A DNA stretch of 64,000 nt from Leptodactylus fallax (GCA_947044405.1 CAMRHE010000063.1:5320501-5384500), one strand, 5' to 3'. Positions 1 through 10,849 are shown, counted from the stretch's first letter. Notes: generated by a model not told the origin, from the sequence alone. Numbers and translations are program-made.

Positions 1-205
1 CCGGGACGTCCTGCACAGACAGTGATGTAAGTATTCTATGGCAGAGCAAGGACTTTACAGCTCCCTGTCCTGTCATAGGCTTCAAGTTGTGAGTGGAGCT
101 GTCCTGGGCAGAAAGTCTGGTGCCTAGATCCGGGGCCCCCGCAACCATAGGGCCCGGTGCAAGTGCACCGTTTGCCCTATGGTTAAAGCAGCCGTTGTCC
201 CCCTT
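1..205 (-). repeat. Terminal part of a dispersed element, inverted copy of 2003-2205
   Basis: Read on the minus strand, this segment matches 2003-2205 on the plus strand over nearly its whole length with scattered mismatches and small indels. Both copies share a short hairpin built around CCATAGGGC/GCCCTATGG with a GGTGCA/TGCACC stem. A third related start lies at 14003. The element probably continues beyond the left window edge. Confidence 0.75.
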
Positions 206-1050
206 TGTCTTTCCTTCTCTGAGTTTTCTCCAAATCTATACAATTGTTTCTCAGTTTTCAGATTTAGAAAGAATAGGGAGATTTAGAGCTGTTCACATGG
301 CAGAATTACATGCTGATTTGGAGGCAGATTCCAACTCAAAATCAGCACCAAATTCTGCCTCCCTTTTTTTTTCAATGGGAAGCAGAGATCAAATGAGGAC
401 ACTAAAAAGATAAGTGTCCTGCTAGATCTTGTCGCAAATTCCGTGACCGATTCAGCTGCAGAACCCATGTTGTATCTGCCAGCAGCACGCTCAATATTAA
501 GTGTGGCCGACTACGTGTCAGTCTTAATAAATTCCTCCAAATGACATTAAGAGTGTCCAAAAATGATCCTTTTACAGGTAGGAACATCTTGATATTTTAT
601 ATTTCACCAATTTTATATGTATTAACAAATCACATCAATCTGCAGTTCTCATATCTAATTTATTTGTTGCTCGCAGCACATTCTAATAAAACCACCAACG
701 CCATGTCACATGACCCGAAGCAGCGCCGGAACCCATTAGACACAGTGAACCCATTGAATAGTAAAAATTAACTAAAATCTATCAAGTATACTGTAATTAA
801 TATGGTTGCCACAACATCTTAGCATGTATTATATTTGATTTTACAGATTAGTATTACATTTTAAAGAGCTTAAAATTGCTAGAAAAAAAAAAAAAAAAAA
901 GCACCTTTAATGTATAAACATGTAAAATACCTAATTTTTAGATGCTGAAATCACATCAAGTTTTAGGTCCAAAGCCTGAGGCTGCACTACTAAAAGATTG
1001 ATTCTTGTGTGGATCCAAATCACCCTCTGCATGAACATCCAACCTAGATG
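206..1050. other. Intergenic, no feature recognised
   Basis: AT-rich sequence with a poly-A tract near 881-900. The short open frames here have no recognisable motif. I see no gene, RNA or clear repeat boundary. Confidence 0.5.
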
Positions 1051-1632
1051 CAGACAGAGATGAGTGAACCTCCGAGGAGTCGTCTTGTGACCGGGTTCAC
1101 CCATCAGTTTTGTTTCGGACCGAACAAGTTTGGTCCAAACCAAAATTGCTATTACTATACTTCAGATCCTTGAGTATATTAAGTGAAGGTGCGGGGGAGG
1201 TGCAGCAAAATAATAAACACTGATACTCGCCTTCCCTCACCTCTCTGGGGCTCTTTTGTGGCGTCTGATGTGAGTTTCACGTCTCAGTTGTCACATGGGG
1301 CACGCCGATGTCATGACACTGTGACTCAAGTGTCATGACATTGGCGTGGCCCAAATGACCTCTAAAGTCCAATTACAGGCCGCAGCAGAAAAGGACCGAA
1401 GACACTGAAGAACACGTATCATACACTGTAAGGGAGCCTAGGAGAGGTGAGAGAAAGCGAGTTTTTTTTTTATTTTTATTTTACTGCACCTTCCTTGGGC
1501 CTCCAGTGTATGAAGAGGCCCAGGAGTACAACAATGATTCATAAGTGTAGAACCCCAACAATATCAGATTCAGCCAAACCCGAAATTTTTGAAGAATTCA
1601 GAAGGAAAGTGGTTTGATCATCTCTAGTAGAT
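1051..1632. repeat. Foldback element of the GAGATGAG / CTCACCT family
   Basis: It starts at an AGAGATGAGTGAAC motif and ends at ATCATCTCTAG. The inner arms carry CTTCCCTCACCTCTCT and, inverted, AGGAGAGGTGAGAG. Near the centre (1311-1342) is a hairpin TGTCATGACACT...AGTGTCATGACA. Related copies lie near 13290, 15170, 38440 and 58925. It is non-coding and consistent with a MITE-like element. Confidence 0.55.
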
Positions 1633-2002
1633 ATGAGTTCCCCTTTCTGTGTGCTACACTCTATATATTGTGTCCTGGCCTTTATGATATTTTATCATAG
1701 TATTATATGATTTGTTGTTTTGCCTTAAACTGCATGTTACATAGTATTTTCTGTAGCAGGCAAACCACATGTAAGAATAGTTTTGCCATAGATATATTGC
1801 TCATTTAGACAACTGTAATGTGGCCACATGTCCCGGCCTGACTGCAAGTCTAATAACCAGAACAGTATCATAGATCACCATGATGTCATCAGTTTGGGTT
1901 ATAAGACCTATGGCCCATAGGTAAAGATGATGAAAGCATGTAATTGCATTATGGCCATCTATGTCCTTAGCATGTCATCACAGCCAATAAGTGTAGAACC
2001 CA
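1633..2002. other. Intergenic, no feature recognised
   Basis: AT-rich and apparently single-copy within this window. No open frame, splice pattern or repeat was seen. Confidence 0.45.
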
Positions 2003-2359
2003 TTACCAGGGTCGCTTTAACCATAAGGTAAACGGTGCACTTGTACCGGGCCCTATGGTTGCGGGGTTGTCCCCGGATCTGGGCACAAGACTTTCTTCCC
2101 GGGAGAGCTCCACTCACAAGCCTATGACAGAGCAGGGAGCTGTAAAGTCCTTGCTCTGTAATAGAAGACGTACAGTTATGTGCAGGACATCCCGGCACAG
2201 GTGATGATGCCACTGCATCGCTTCACCTGTGCCAGGCCGGGACCTGCACGAGAGTGCAACTACAGGAGAAGAAGTCAGCTGCTCCAGTCATCGGCGGATC
2301 ATAGTATAGTGAGTATAAGATTTATTATTTTTTTTGTTTTTAAATGCAAAGGAGGTACT

Positions 2360-2800
2360 TACTTCTGAACATGGACACATTATTTATAAGGGGGTATAAT
2401 AGTTCTCCCTTATAAATAATAGTTCCCTTCTTTATAAATAAAGGGGAAACATTATTTATAATGGGAGGGGGGGCTATTAGTTATAAATGGGGACTATTTA
2501 AAGGGGGAACTATAAGGTAGTACTATTATTTATAAAGGGGGGCTATTACGGATAATGGGGACTATTATTTATAAGAGGGAACTATTTAGAAGGGAGAACT
2601 ATTAGTAATAATGGGGACTATTATTTATAAGGAGGGACAATTACTGATAAGGGGCGCTATTTATAAGCAGGGATCCTTATTTATAAGGGGTCATTATTAA
2701 ATAATAGTCCCTGCTTATAAATAATGACCACCTTATAAATATTATTGATAAGGGTGCAGCTACCTGTGAACAGGACATATTTATAAGGTGGGACTATTAT
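2360..2800 (+). repeat. Degenerate AT-rich tandem repeat (TTATAAGGGGGACTATTA type)
   Basis: Units of about 20-30 bp alternate TTATAA with runs of G and CTATTA. They are too diverged for a fixed period. The same motif in reverse orientation fills 36085-36530, inside a related element, so the array appears to belong to that element family. Confidence 0.7.
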
Positions 2801-2845
2801 TTATAAGTGCAGGGGCATGGCCACGTATATTGTATGGGGCCAGTA

Positions 2846-3046
2846 AGACTGGGTTCACACCAGCGCTTCAACTACTTTTGGGGATTACATACCCCATTCT
2901 GCTTAAAAAATGTGCAAGCAGCGCTTTTCTCTCCGCATATTTCTCCCTTTTTGGGTGGAAATCGGCCGGAAACCCAGCAGACTCCATTATAGTCTATGGG
3001 GTCTGCAGGTTTCCGCGGGTAACCGCAGGTGTGAACCTAGCATAAG
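2846..3046. mobile_element. MITE with GGTTCACAC / GTGTGAACC terminal inverted repeats
   Basis: The left end is ACTGGGTTCACACCAG and the right end is CAGGTGTGAACCTAGC, about 200 bp apart, with no coding capacity. A partial copy of the right end occurs at about 14925-14945. The superfamily is not assigned. Confidence 0.6.
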
Positions 3047-3362
3047 AAGGAATTATACTATGTGGGGGCCCATTTTAACTTGGGTGGGTCAGGTATGTTT
3101 AAGTGGTGGTCATGGGAGGGTGCCCATTTTTCACCTGGGCCCACCAATGGGTTAAATCGGCCCTGCCCGTTACCATGGAGTGTAGGGAAGAAGAGAACCA
3201 ATCACAGCTCTCTATATAGGAGGAATCCAAGAGAAATACAAGGAAGAGCTCAACTGTAGCCACACCCACTGCTCAACCCTACTGTCTTAATGCTCCACCA
3301 ATCAGATTCTACTTTCTGTGATGTCATCAGTCTCTAGGCATATAGCATTTCTTCTATGATGA

Positions 3363-3658
3363 TTATTTTTCACAGCTGCTCTTCCCTAATATCTTTATAT
3401 AACCACCACATATAGCAAATCCGGTAAGAAGGGGCTCATTGAAGGTGGCGCTGAAATTTGGAATGAAACTATACAGATGTGTTATGGGGTCACACAGCTC
3501 ATAAAAGGACAGCTGCCCGGCCTCATAATCCACATAGATCCTGATCTTATAAATGGAGATTGGGTGAGGTAACCAGATCTCTTTACCGTCATGTCTCACT
3601 GAAAACCGATTAGAATACCCATCTACATACAATCCCCAGGACTTATCACTTTCTCCAA

Positions 3659-3716
<58 letters not shown>

Positions 3717-3727
3717 CCCCCCCCCCC

Positions 3728-3784
<57 letters not shown>

Positions 3785-3820
3785 TTCCCCCCCCCTCCCT
3801 CCCCCCCCTCTCCCCCCCCC

Positions 3821-3891
<71 letters not shown>

Positions 3892-5220
3892 ATGTGACTG
3901 ACGCCCCCTCCTGGCTATACTGGAATAACATACCCCAACTATCCAATCCACTGATCCACTGGTCTCCACATCCCAGTAATGTCGCCCTGATGAAATCTTA
4001 CTTCTGCTTACAACCTGGTTATTCTCAAATCTCTCGGCTGTCTCTGGCAAATTCCGGTTTATTCCTCTAAAGGTTGCAGTTTTCAGGTCATCAGATATAC
4101 AGATATCTTCAGCAGCTGTTTTTACATCCAGTAATATGTCTGAAGGATCCTGCACATAGAATGTGACATTTACACCTCTTATTATATCAGATGTGTGTGA
4201 TATGAGTGAGATCAACTCCACACCCCGATCACTACCATCGTGTCCCCCTGTGTCCTTATCACCTCCATCGTGTGATCCTGAGGAGGGGGGAGGTGATGAG
4301 GACTCAGGAGGACATAAGTCCCCTGTATCTGGATCCTGTAAGACAGTCAGTGGATCAGTCATGTTACACAGCTCCTCAATGTGCCTCATCTTCCTGGACA
4401 GCTCGGCCTTCTTTATTTCCAGCTTCTGGATCACATCCGACAGTGACAGTGACCGCTGCTCCTCCTGCCTGGAGATCTCACGCAGGACCCTCTTCTCCAG
4501 GTCAACCAGTCGTCTCCTGATGTCTATAAACAGGGCAGTGACTCTCTCGGATTCTCCAGCTGCTTTATCTTGAGCTTTTCTTCTGCGCTCCTCCAGACTC
4601 TTGACTCTTTCCTCAGCCTCCTCTCTCTTTGCGGTCAGTTTCTGCAGAACATTTTTCAGTTTCTTCTTCTTCTTCTCAGAGGCCTCATCTAGAGACTGTA
4701 TCTCATGTCCCCGATGTTCTCCAATCAGGCAGGAGGACACACAGATACAAGCAGCGTCCTCAGTACAGTAATATTCCAGGATCTTCTTATGGACAGAACA
4801 TTTCCTCTTCTCCAGGTTATTGCTGGGCTCAGTTAGGACGTGTTCTGGTCCCTTGCTGTGAATTCTCAGGTGATCATTACACAGAGAAGCTTCACAGTGC
4901 AGACAGGATTTTACAGCAGGTACAGGAGAGTGAATACAGTAAGCGCAGAAGATCCCGGTGATCTCCTCCTCATGTGGCTGAGTAGATAAAAAATTCTCCA
5001 CAACGTTACATAGAGTTATGTTCTTTATCAGTACAGGTCGTTCCTGAAACTCTGCTCTACATTCAGGACAGGAATAAACTCCAGACTGGTCCTGTGTATT
5101 CAGGACTTGATCAATACAGACCCGGCAGAAGTTGTGTCCACATCTCAGGGTTACAGGATCTGTATAAAGGTTCAGACAGATGGAACATTCCAGCTCCTTT
5201 CTCAGACCAGGAGACGCCAT
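3363..5220 (-). CDS. TRIM-family E3 ubiquitin ligase (TRIM25-like), single exon, interrupted by a C-run
   Basis: The start ATG is at 5220-5218, and 443 codons follow in one frame. The RING finger has C12, C15, C27, H29, C32, C35, C51 and C54. A B-box1-like cysteine cluster lies at 92-129, and B-box2 starts with C141/H144 and ends with H169/H172. A charged coiled coil runs over about 180-290, followed by a Ser/Pro/Gly/Asp linker, then PRY and the first half of SPRY (about 345-443, including GRHYWDVE). A 232-nt C-rich run (3660-3891) then interrupts the gene. SPRY resumes at codon ATT (3659) in another frame and ends with a stop at 3363, about 98 more codons. Without the run the protein would be about 541 residues, normal for a single-exon TRIM. 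The family adds ubiquitin to substrates chosen by the SPRY domain, often in innate immunity. As printed, the reading frame is broken. A decayed copy lies at 9425-9818. Confidence 0.88.
3660..3891. repeat. 232-nt near-pure C run inside the TRIM SPRY coding region
   Basis: The run is almost all C, with a few single T bases near 3714, 3728 and 3785-3818. It sits exactly between codon CAT (3894-3892) and codon ATT (3659-3657) of the minus-strand gene. No coding base seems lost, but 232 is not a multiple of three, so it shifts the frame. It could be a gap-filling or base-calling artefact, or a real homopolymer expansion. Confidence 0.9.
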
Positions 5221-5700
5221 CGCTGACAGCAGAAAGAGGAAATGGAAGTAAAAGGTTCGGAGATCAGTGGGTGTGATTTAGATATCACACAGGGTAGGGC
5301 CATACTAGTCACTGAGATGTGTTTGCTGTAACCCTTGAAGCATAGCTCAGGCAGTAGGAAATCTACTACTAATAGCAAGACTGTAAATGACAATAAATTA
5401 GTTATTATAAGAGACTTCAATTGAGAAGAATGGAGAAAGAGAAGGTAAAACTGGCAGATCTAATAAAGGAAACAGGCTTTGGTCACTAACTAAAGATAAT
5501 AATCTTTCTTAGGCTGTCCCCCCCCCCCCCATGCCGTACATCAAATCCCAGCCCGAACGTAGTGAGGAGACTAGGTCCCTGCCTCGTCACAGGTCAGTAT
5601 ACAAAAGTAGAGCTATCACTAAATCCTCATAAGTTATTTGGTGGGAGGTTTAATCCTCCTTATAGCAAACAAGGAAAGAAAATTATATAAAACTTCACCT
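5221..5700. other. TRIM 5' flank
   Basis: The first part (about 5255-5335) is matched by 10350-10435 upstream of the TRIM pseudogene, so it belonged to the duplicated unit. No TATA box was recognised. A 12-nt C run lies near 5519-5530. Nothing else is recognised. Confidence 0.5.
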
Positions 5701-6060
5701 TTAACCCCTTAGCGACACAGGACGTAATAGTACGTCCTGCATCGTATGGGAATGTATGGAGAGAGTTTAGGAGCTGAGCCCTCTCCATACAGGGCGGATG
5801 TCGGTTGTATAATACAGCCAGCACCGGCCACCAACAGCAGCACCAATTGCACACTATTCACTGCAATATCACTGAAAAATGGTGGTGCCTCGACAGTTTA
5901 GACGCCACGGTCAAATGGGACCGCGGCGTCTAAACTGTCGAGGCACCACCATTTTTCAGTGATATTGCAGTGAATAGTGTGAGTGATCAGACACTCTAGG
6001 TTTCAAGGTCTCCAGGGGGTTTGATCATAAAAGTAAAAAAAAGTTTTTAAAAGTATAAAA
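5701..6060. repeat. Hairpin-bearing dispersed element
   Basis: It begins at TAACCCCTTAGCGACA and contains a short AGGACGTAATAGTACGTCCT palindrome at 5719-5738, then the long palindrome annotated separately. The related CGGTCAAA...TGACC stem-loop at 7441-7482 suggests a dispersed family. No coding capacity. Confidence 0.45.
5850..5981. repeat. Near-perfect 63-bp inverted repeat with a 6-nt loop
   Basis: The arms 5850-5912 and 5919-5981 pair with a single mismatch (5907/5924). The loop is AAATGG. The left arm begins CACACTATTCAC and the right arm ends GTGAATAGTGTG. Such a structure could extrude a cruciform or give a hairpin RNA if transcribed. Confidence 0.95.
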
Positions 6061-6490
6061 AAAAACATAAGTTCAAATCACCCCCCCTTTCCCTAGATCA
6101 CATAAAAGTAAATAAACAAACGTAACACACATTAGGTGTCCCCGCGCTCCAAAATGTCCGAACTATTAAAATATTTATCCCATACGGTGAACGTATGTGG
6201 TGCTGAAATGCATATAGGGACCTTTTTTATTTTAACTCTGCAATGTGAGGGTAAGATTTATATTGCCCGATAGGTGTCAGATTGAGGTAGTGTGTATGTG
6301 GAGTATAACAGAGCGAACACTCTTTTAGAAGCGCACCAAAACATATGGTGAAACTTGTGCAGATGAATGTGCAGATGGAGATTGGGGACAAGGACAGCTG
6401 ACTGCATGACTGCCCTGAATGTCTAATGAGGGAGCATATAGGATATCAAACGCTACCTGTCAATCTGTTTAGAGGAATTACAAAGGCTAC
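6061..6490. other. Intergenic, no feature recognised
   Basis: AT-rich. Short A runs and a C run are present, with no gene or clear repeat boundary. Confidence 0.45.
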
Positions 6491-7182
6491 CGTAGTGTGT
6501 TACTGACTATAGCCTTTGTTACATTAGTCCCAGCTTTCTGCAGGTCAGTCACTAGGTTCCCCCCGTGTGGTTCTGGGATTTTTGCTCACCGTTCTTGTGA
6601 TCATTTTGACCCCACGGGGTGAGATCTTGCGTGGAGCCCCTGATGGAGGGAGATTACCAGTGGTCTTGTATGTCTTCCATTTTCTAATTATTGCTCCCAC
6701 AGGTGATTTCTTCACACCAAGCTGCTTGCCTATTGCAGATTCAGTCTTCCCAGCCTGGTGCAGGTCTACAATTTTGTTTCTGGTCCTTCCACAGCTCTTT
6801 GGTCTTCACCATAGTGGAGTTTGGAGTGTGACTGTTTGAGGTTGTGGACAGGTGTCTTTTATACTGATAACAATGTCACACAGGAGCCATTACTACAGGT
6901 AATGAGTGGAGGGCAGAGGAGCCTCTTACAGAAGAAGTTACAGGTCTGTGAGAGCCAGAAATCTTGCTTGTTTGTAGGTGACCAAATACTTATTTTCCAC
7001 TATAATCTGCAAATAAATTCTTAAAAAAAAAAAATCAGACAATGTGATTTTCTAGATATGTTTTCTCATTTTGTCTCTCATAGTTGAGGACTACCTATGA
7101 TGACAATTACAGGCCGGCCTCATCTTTTTAAGTGGGAGAACATGCACAATTGGTGGCTGACTAAATACTTTTTTCCCCACTG
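6491..7182 (-). mobile_element. Tc1/mariner-like element, 5' part only
   Basis: The minus strand matches the first part of the element at 53588: outer end CAGTGGGG (7182-7175) next to a TA dinucleotide (7183-7184), the untranslated leader, and the start of the transposase through the helix-turn-helix region. Homology stops at 6491 inside the transposase gene, so the catalytic domain and the other terminus are missing. It is an immobile remnant with small indels in the coding part. Confidence 0.85.
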
Positions 7183-7184
7183 TA

Positions 7185-7879
7185 ACAGAGGCCCAGTACG
7201 ACTTCAGCAGATAAAACATCCTGTCATAACAACCAATCACCACCCTCCGATGATGCTCAGGAGGGCGGCGCCCGTGGCGCCTGCGCACTTTTAAAATGTT
7301 AACAGCTGTGATTGGCAACTGCCTTAATCGTAAGGCGCTGCCAGGAAGGGCTTCCCTCAAACCATGATGGAAGCATGGTGCACACACAAACTGTAATGGC
7401 TGACACTGTCCTCTAACACCCCTGGTCGTGGGTGTTAACCCCTGAGATGCTGCGGTCAAACATGACCACGGCATCTCAGGAGTTTTATTATATATTGGGG
7501 TACTGATCGCGCCCCCCCACTACATTTTCGGGGGGTGCTGCTGCTCTTATTCGGCAGCCCGGGGTCTGCCCCATTGCTGTCCCTCCACATACCTGGTCGA
7601 TCCTGCCTTGAATGGAGACTGTTAGCCTATGCGTCTGCATGGGCTGACAGCCTCCTATACACTGCAATACACGTGTATTGCAGCATATACCTATTGAAGC
7701 AGCGATCAGAATATTATGCCGGCGCGCTCCACGTGACCTCTGGGACCCAATCACAGGCACCAGCAGCTATAGGAGCTATGCGATTCGATACATCGAAGCA
7801 TGAGGAAATCCAGAATCGATGCGAATCAAAGATTTCCTGAAATTCAGAACTCCACTTCGTCAGCTCTGATTCGCTCATC
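7185..7879. repeat. Repeat-derived intergenic sequence with a stem-loop
   Basis: A hairpin at about 7441-7482 (CCTGAGATGC.GCGGTC / GACCACGGCATCTCAGG) resembles the core of the 5850 palindrome. The right end (7795-7880) has the GATTCGCTCATCTCTAG motif seen at other foldback element ends. No gene was recognised. Confidence 0.4.
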
Positions 7880-8442
7880 TCTAGTCCTCATACAAAGTGC
7901 GTTTTTCCTTAACTTTCTTTTTACTCACGTACATGAAGAAAGATCTTATCTTCATTTTTTCCCACCACACTGTTATGGGAGTATGAGGATTCCTCACCCG
8001 CTTACATTTATTATAAAATACCTTAAAATCATTAAAATCCTCCGGCTCCTCTAAAAGGGAAATGTTCATTTTCCAGGAATTAGAGACCCATAAAATAGCT
8101 GGCATCTGGCTTCACCTTAAAAGATAAAAGCATATGGTCAGATAAAACATTGGTTAAAAGGCTACAATTAGATGGCAATACATTAGAAGAGCAAAAGAAA
8201 AATCGATCCTGGAGCTACATGTTGCATTGCTCCAGGTAGCGCCGGCTTGCCCTTGATGCATTCCTTGTAAACGTCTGTTAATCTTCAATATAAAGTCCTT
8301 AAGCATGCCAGAGGTCCTATCGGAGTTCCTGCTGGAACTACTTGTCAGCCGGCGCTCCTCTTAAAACGCAATTAAAATCACTGGTGAGGATGAGAGGCTC
8401 TGTTGGATTATTAAAAAGAGGTAACATCTCCAACATCCTCGC
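7880..8442 (-). pseudogene. LINE (L1/Tx1-like) ORF2 remnant, endonuclease C-terminal part and linker
   Basis: On the minus strand, across several frames, are typical APE-endonuclease pieces: an LILTSDFNC segment matching the (G)GDFN motif, TWSNATCSSRID, and LSDHMLL. The linker towards the reverse transcriptase follows (residues such as FNDFKVFYNKCKRV and WWEKMKIRSFF). Stops and frameshifts are present. The rest of the endonuclease continues at 9166 across an inserted LTR-like sequence. No reverse transcriptase core is present. The clade is inferred. Confidence 0.7.
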
Positions 8443-9165
8443 TGTAATGCAAAAAAACAAAATGGCTGCCCTTGATAAAATGGCTGCCCATGACAAGATG
8501 TCTATAAAAGCCAGCTCATAGTAACTTTAATTTCAACTCTGTATGAGATAATGGCTAGATAGACATAAAGCCAGATCAAAGTTCAACTCTGTAATGTTTA
8601 CATGGACATCAAGCCAGCTTAAGGTTTAACTCTGTATGAGGTTATGTCTACATGGACAGCTTAAAGGTTCAACTCTGTATGAGGTGCACGTGTCCCATGA
8701 AACATTCCAGTGGAAATTGGCCCCTTTCACAGGAATGTGAGCTTGGAGATGAGTAAAGCCTTCCAGAGGTGTATACACTTCTGTAACCACCCACTCTTAT
8801 GACGCACACAAAGGGTATATAAGATGGGAAACATCCCCTAGCCGTATGTTGCAACCTTGACTGCAGATTATTGGGGACGCCTGATGCTGCATGATGAGAG
8901 TCCTGTCACAACGGCTTGGTGATATTTCCTGAAGCTACCCTTATCGGAGTTCATCAATGAAGCTTGGCAGTGTTGTAAGTGTTGATTTGATTACCTTTTG
9001 ATTAACTTTGATTACCTTGCAATTAACTTTGATATCTTTTTATACCTTTCTTTATTGTAAGTCTTGATTAGACCACAGTTTGATATCTTGTTATACCTTT
9101 CTTAATAAAATGTTAAGCTATTGTTGATAGTCCAGTGTTTTATTCTATAACTTTATTCTATTACA
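8443..9165 (+). mobile_element. Solo LTR-like sequence inserted in the LINE remnant
   Basis: It starts TGTAATGC and ends TATTACA. In plus orientation it has several direct repeats of CAACTCTGTATGAG (8530-8690), a TATATAA box at 8816-8822, and AATAAA at 9104-9109. This order of enhancer repeats, TATA and poly(A) signal is that of a retroviral or retrotransposon LTR. It splits LINE endonuclease coding sequence. I could not find a matching target duplication, so the exact ends are uncertain. Confidence 0.6.
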
Positions 9166-9390
9166 CGGAATCCAAAGAATCTTTTTCCCTTGGCAAAACA
9201 CTCGCCCTTTCAGATTTGTCTGGCGAAACATATACGTTTAAAAATTGCCACCTAACGCTGTTAATAAAAGACTTGACCAATAAAACTCCTCCTGGTAAAA
9301 TTTCTTCAGTAAAATCAACTAAAACATTTCCCTTAAAAAGAATGGCGACCCCTGCTACTCTATTTTCGTTGGACCTGGACCCGACTGATG
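9166..9390 (-). pseudogene. LINE endonuclease remnant, upstream part
   Basis: The minus strand reads GVAILFKGNVLVDF and later RWQFLNVYVSPDKSERASV, the middle of an APE-type endonuclease. The missing continuation lies at 8442 and below, so this is the upstream half of the LINE fragment split by 8443-9165. Homology ends near 9390, where TRIM pseudogene sequence follows. Confidence 0.7.
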
Positions 9391-9424
9391 TGCCATATTT
9401 TCAGTCCTTTTCATATTTTTCTTG

Positions 9425-9818
9425 ACCTTTTTCTCCTGCGCTTCTCCAGACTCTGGAAGATTTCCCCAGTCTTCTTTGTGATCAGTTTCTGTCAAACATT
9501 TTTCAGTTTCTTCTTCTCCTCAGAGGCCTCATCTAGAGACTGTATCTCATGTCCCCGATGTTCTCCAATCAGGCAGCAGGCACACAGATACAAGCAGCGT
9601 CCTCAGTACAGTAATATTCCAGGATCTTCTTATGGACGGAGCATTTCCTTTTATCCAGGTTAGTGCTGGGCTCAGTTTGGATGTTCTCTGGTCCCTTGCT
9701 GTGAACTCAAGTGTTTATCACATAGAGAAGCTTCACAATGTAGACAGGATTTTACAGCAGGTTACAGGATCAGACAGATGGAACATTCCAGCAACTTTCT
9801 CAGACCAGCAGACGCCAT
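9425..9818 (-). pseudogene. TRIM pseudogene, RING deleted and 3' truncated
   Basis: It is a diverged copy of the start of the gene at 5220. The start region (CAT at 9816-9818 on plus) is present. The coding sequence then jumps from the first few codons to the B-box region; about 230 bp are missing, matching about 4922-5150 of the gene and removing nearly all of the RING. B-box and early coiled-coil sequence follow with indels, then homology ends near 9425. Without RING and SPRY it cannot act as a ligase. A foldback MITE separates it from its former promoter (10345-10435). Confidence 0.88.
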
Positions 9819-9849
9819 CACTGACTGCAGAAGGAAGAAATGAAAGTTA

Positions 9850-10341
9850 AAAGGGAATCTGTCAGGTCAATCTGGGACACTAAAACACCCACAGGTCCTT
9901 ATAGACCTGGGTTTTAGTGTCCCAGATCGCCCTGTTGTAATGCATCCCGCAGGCGCATTAAAAATAAAAAAAACCTTTATACTTACCTAGAGAAGGGTCC
10001 GATCGACACTGTTCGGCAAGAACAGTCCGGCTTATTCATGAGCTTCTTCGTTGGCACGCCTCCCGGCGCCTGCGCTGTTCTTCAGTGAAGCCGAAGATGG
10101 ACACCCCGGCTTCACTGCGTAATTGCGGGACATGCGCACTGAAGCCGAGGTGACTCCTCTGGCTTCATTGAAGAACTGCGCAGGTGCGGGGAGTACAGCG
10201 GCCGGGTGAGTATAAAGCTTTTTTATTTTTAATGCGGCCATGGATTGCATTATAACAGCATTATTTGGGACACTAAACCCAAGGTCCATATGGATGTGTG
10301 GGTGTTTTAGTGTCCCAAATTGCCTTGATAGATTGCCTTTA
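9850..10341. mobile_element. Foldback MITE in the TRIM pseudogene 5' flank
   Basis: The left end AAAGGGAATCTGTCAG...TGGGACAC and the right end GTGTCCCAAATTG...GATTGCCTTT are inverted copies. Inner arms also pair (GAAGCCGAAG / GGCTTCATTGAAG regions). No coding capacity. The long minus-strand open frame over part of it is a by-product of the foldback. It sits about 30 bp upstream of the pseudogene start. Confidence 0.8.
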
Positions 10342-10435
10342 AAATTTGTAAGGCTCAGAGCCCAGTGGGTGTGAGTCACATTTATCGCACAGGGTGAGGC
10401 CGGATTGTCACTGAGAGGTGTTTGCTGTAAGTCTC
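10342..10435 (-). pseudogene. 5' flank of the TRIM pseudogene, displaced by the MITE
   Basis: CAGTGGGTGTGA, CACAGGGTGAGGCC and GTCACTGAGAGGTGTTTGCTG match 5264-5333 upstream of the intact TRIM gene. This shows that the duplication included the promoter-proximal region. Confidence 0.8.
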
Positions 10436-10849
10436 CAGGTATAACACACATGCCAGTCTCTGTGCCAGTGTGCACAAGTTCTATAACAGTCTTTAATCTT
10501 GGCGCTGCAGCAATGATATACAGTACTTTTAGGGTGTTGCGGCAAAAAAAATTCCATGCTGTAAGAAAGTTTTCAGAAATAGAAGGGTTAATAGTTTTTT
10601 TTTTGTCAATTACCAAAATCAAGTGAATGAATAAGAGAAATGTAAATGTATTTGATGTGACCTTTGGAGGAGGCGTCCTAGAAGTGTTGATCCGGCTCCC
10701 ACAGGGGTCTATTCTCAACATCATCCAGTCTGTCTGAGATTACATGACGAAACAGAAGGATTGTATCAAGCCTACATTCACAGAAGATATGTGCTTAGTT
10801 CTCCAAGATGGCGGCTGGAACAAAAAAAAAAACCAAAAAAACAAAAACA
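10436..10849. other. Intergenic, no feature recognised
   Basis: AT-rich, with a short T run. No gene or repeat boundary was seen. Confidence 0.45.

Larger units (their letters stand above)
2003..3168 (+). repeat. Composite dispersed element ending in GGCCCTG, with a nested MITE
   Basis: The left end is GTCGCTTTAACCATA and the right end is GGGTTAAATCGGCCCTG, so the termini are roughly inverted. Similar ends occur at 14003-14735, and an inverted, diverged copy lies at 35886-36560. The interior (2360-2800) is a degenerate TTATAAATAATAG-type array. A nested element (2846-3046) has GGTTCACAC and GTGTGAACC ends. No coding capacity was recognised. Confidence 0.6.

Noticed and set aside
3363..3946. 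Glycine-rich open frames
   Set aside because: They are the C-run read on the minus strand joined to the SPRY end; not independent genes.
10032..10724. 230-codon minus-strand open frame
   Set aside because: It lies mostly within a foldback MITE and the duplicated TRIM flank; composition and lack of motifs argue against a gene.
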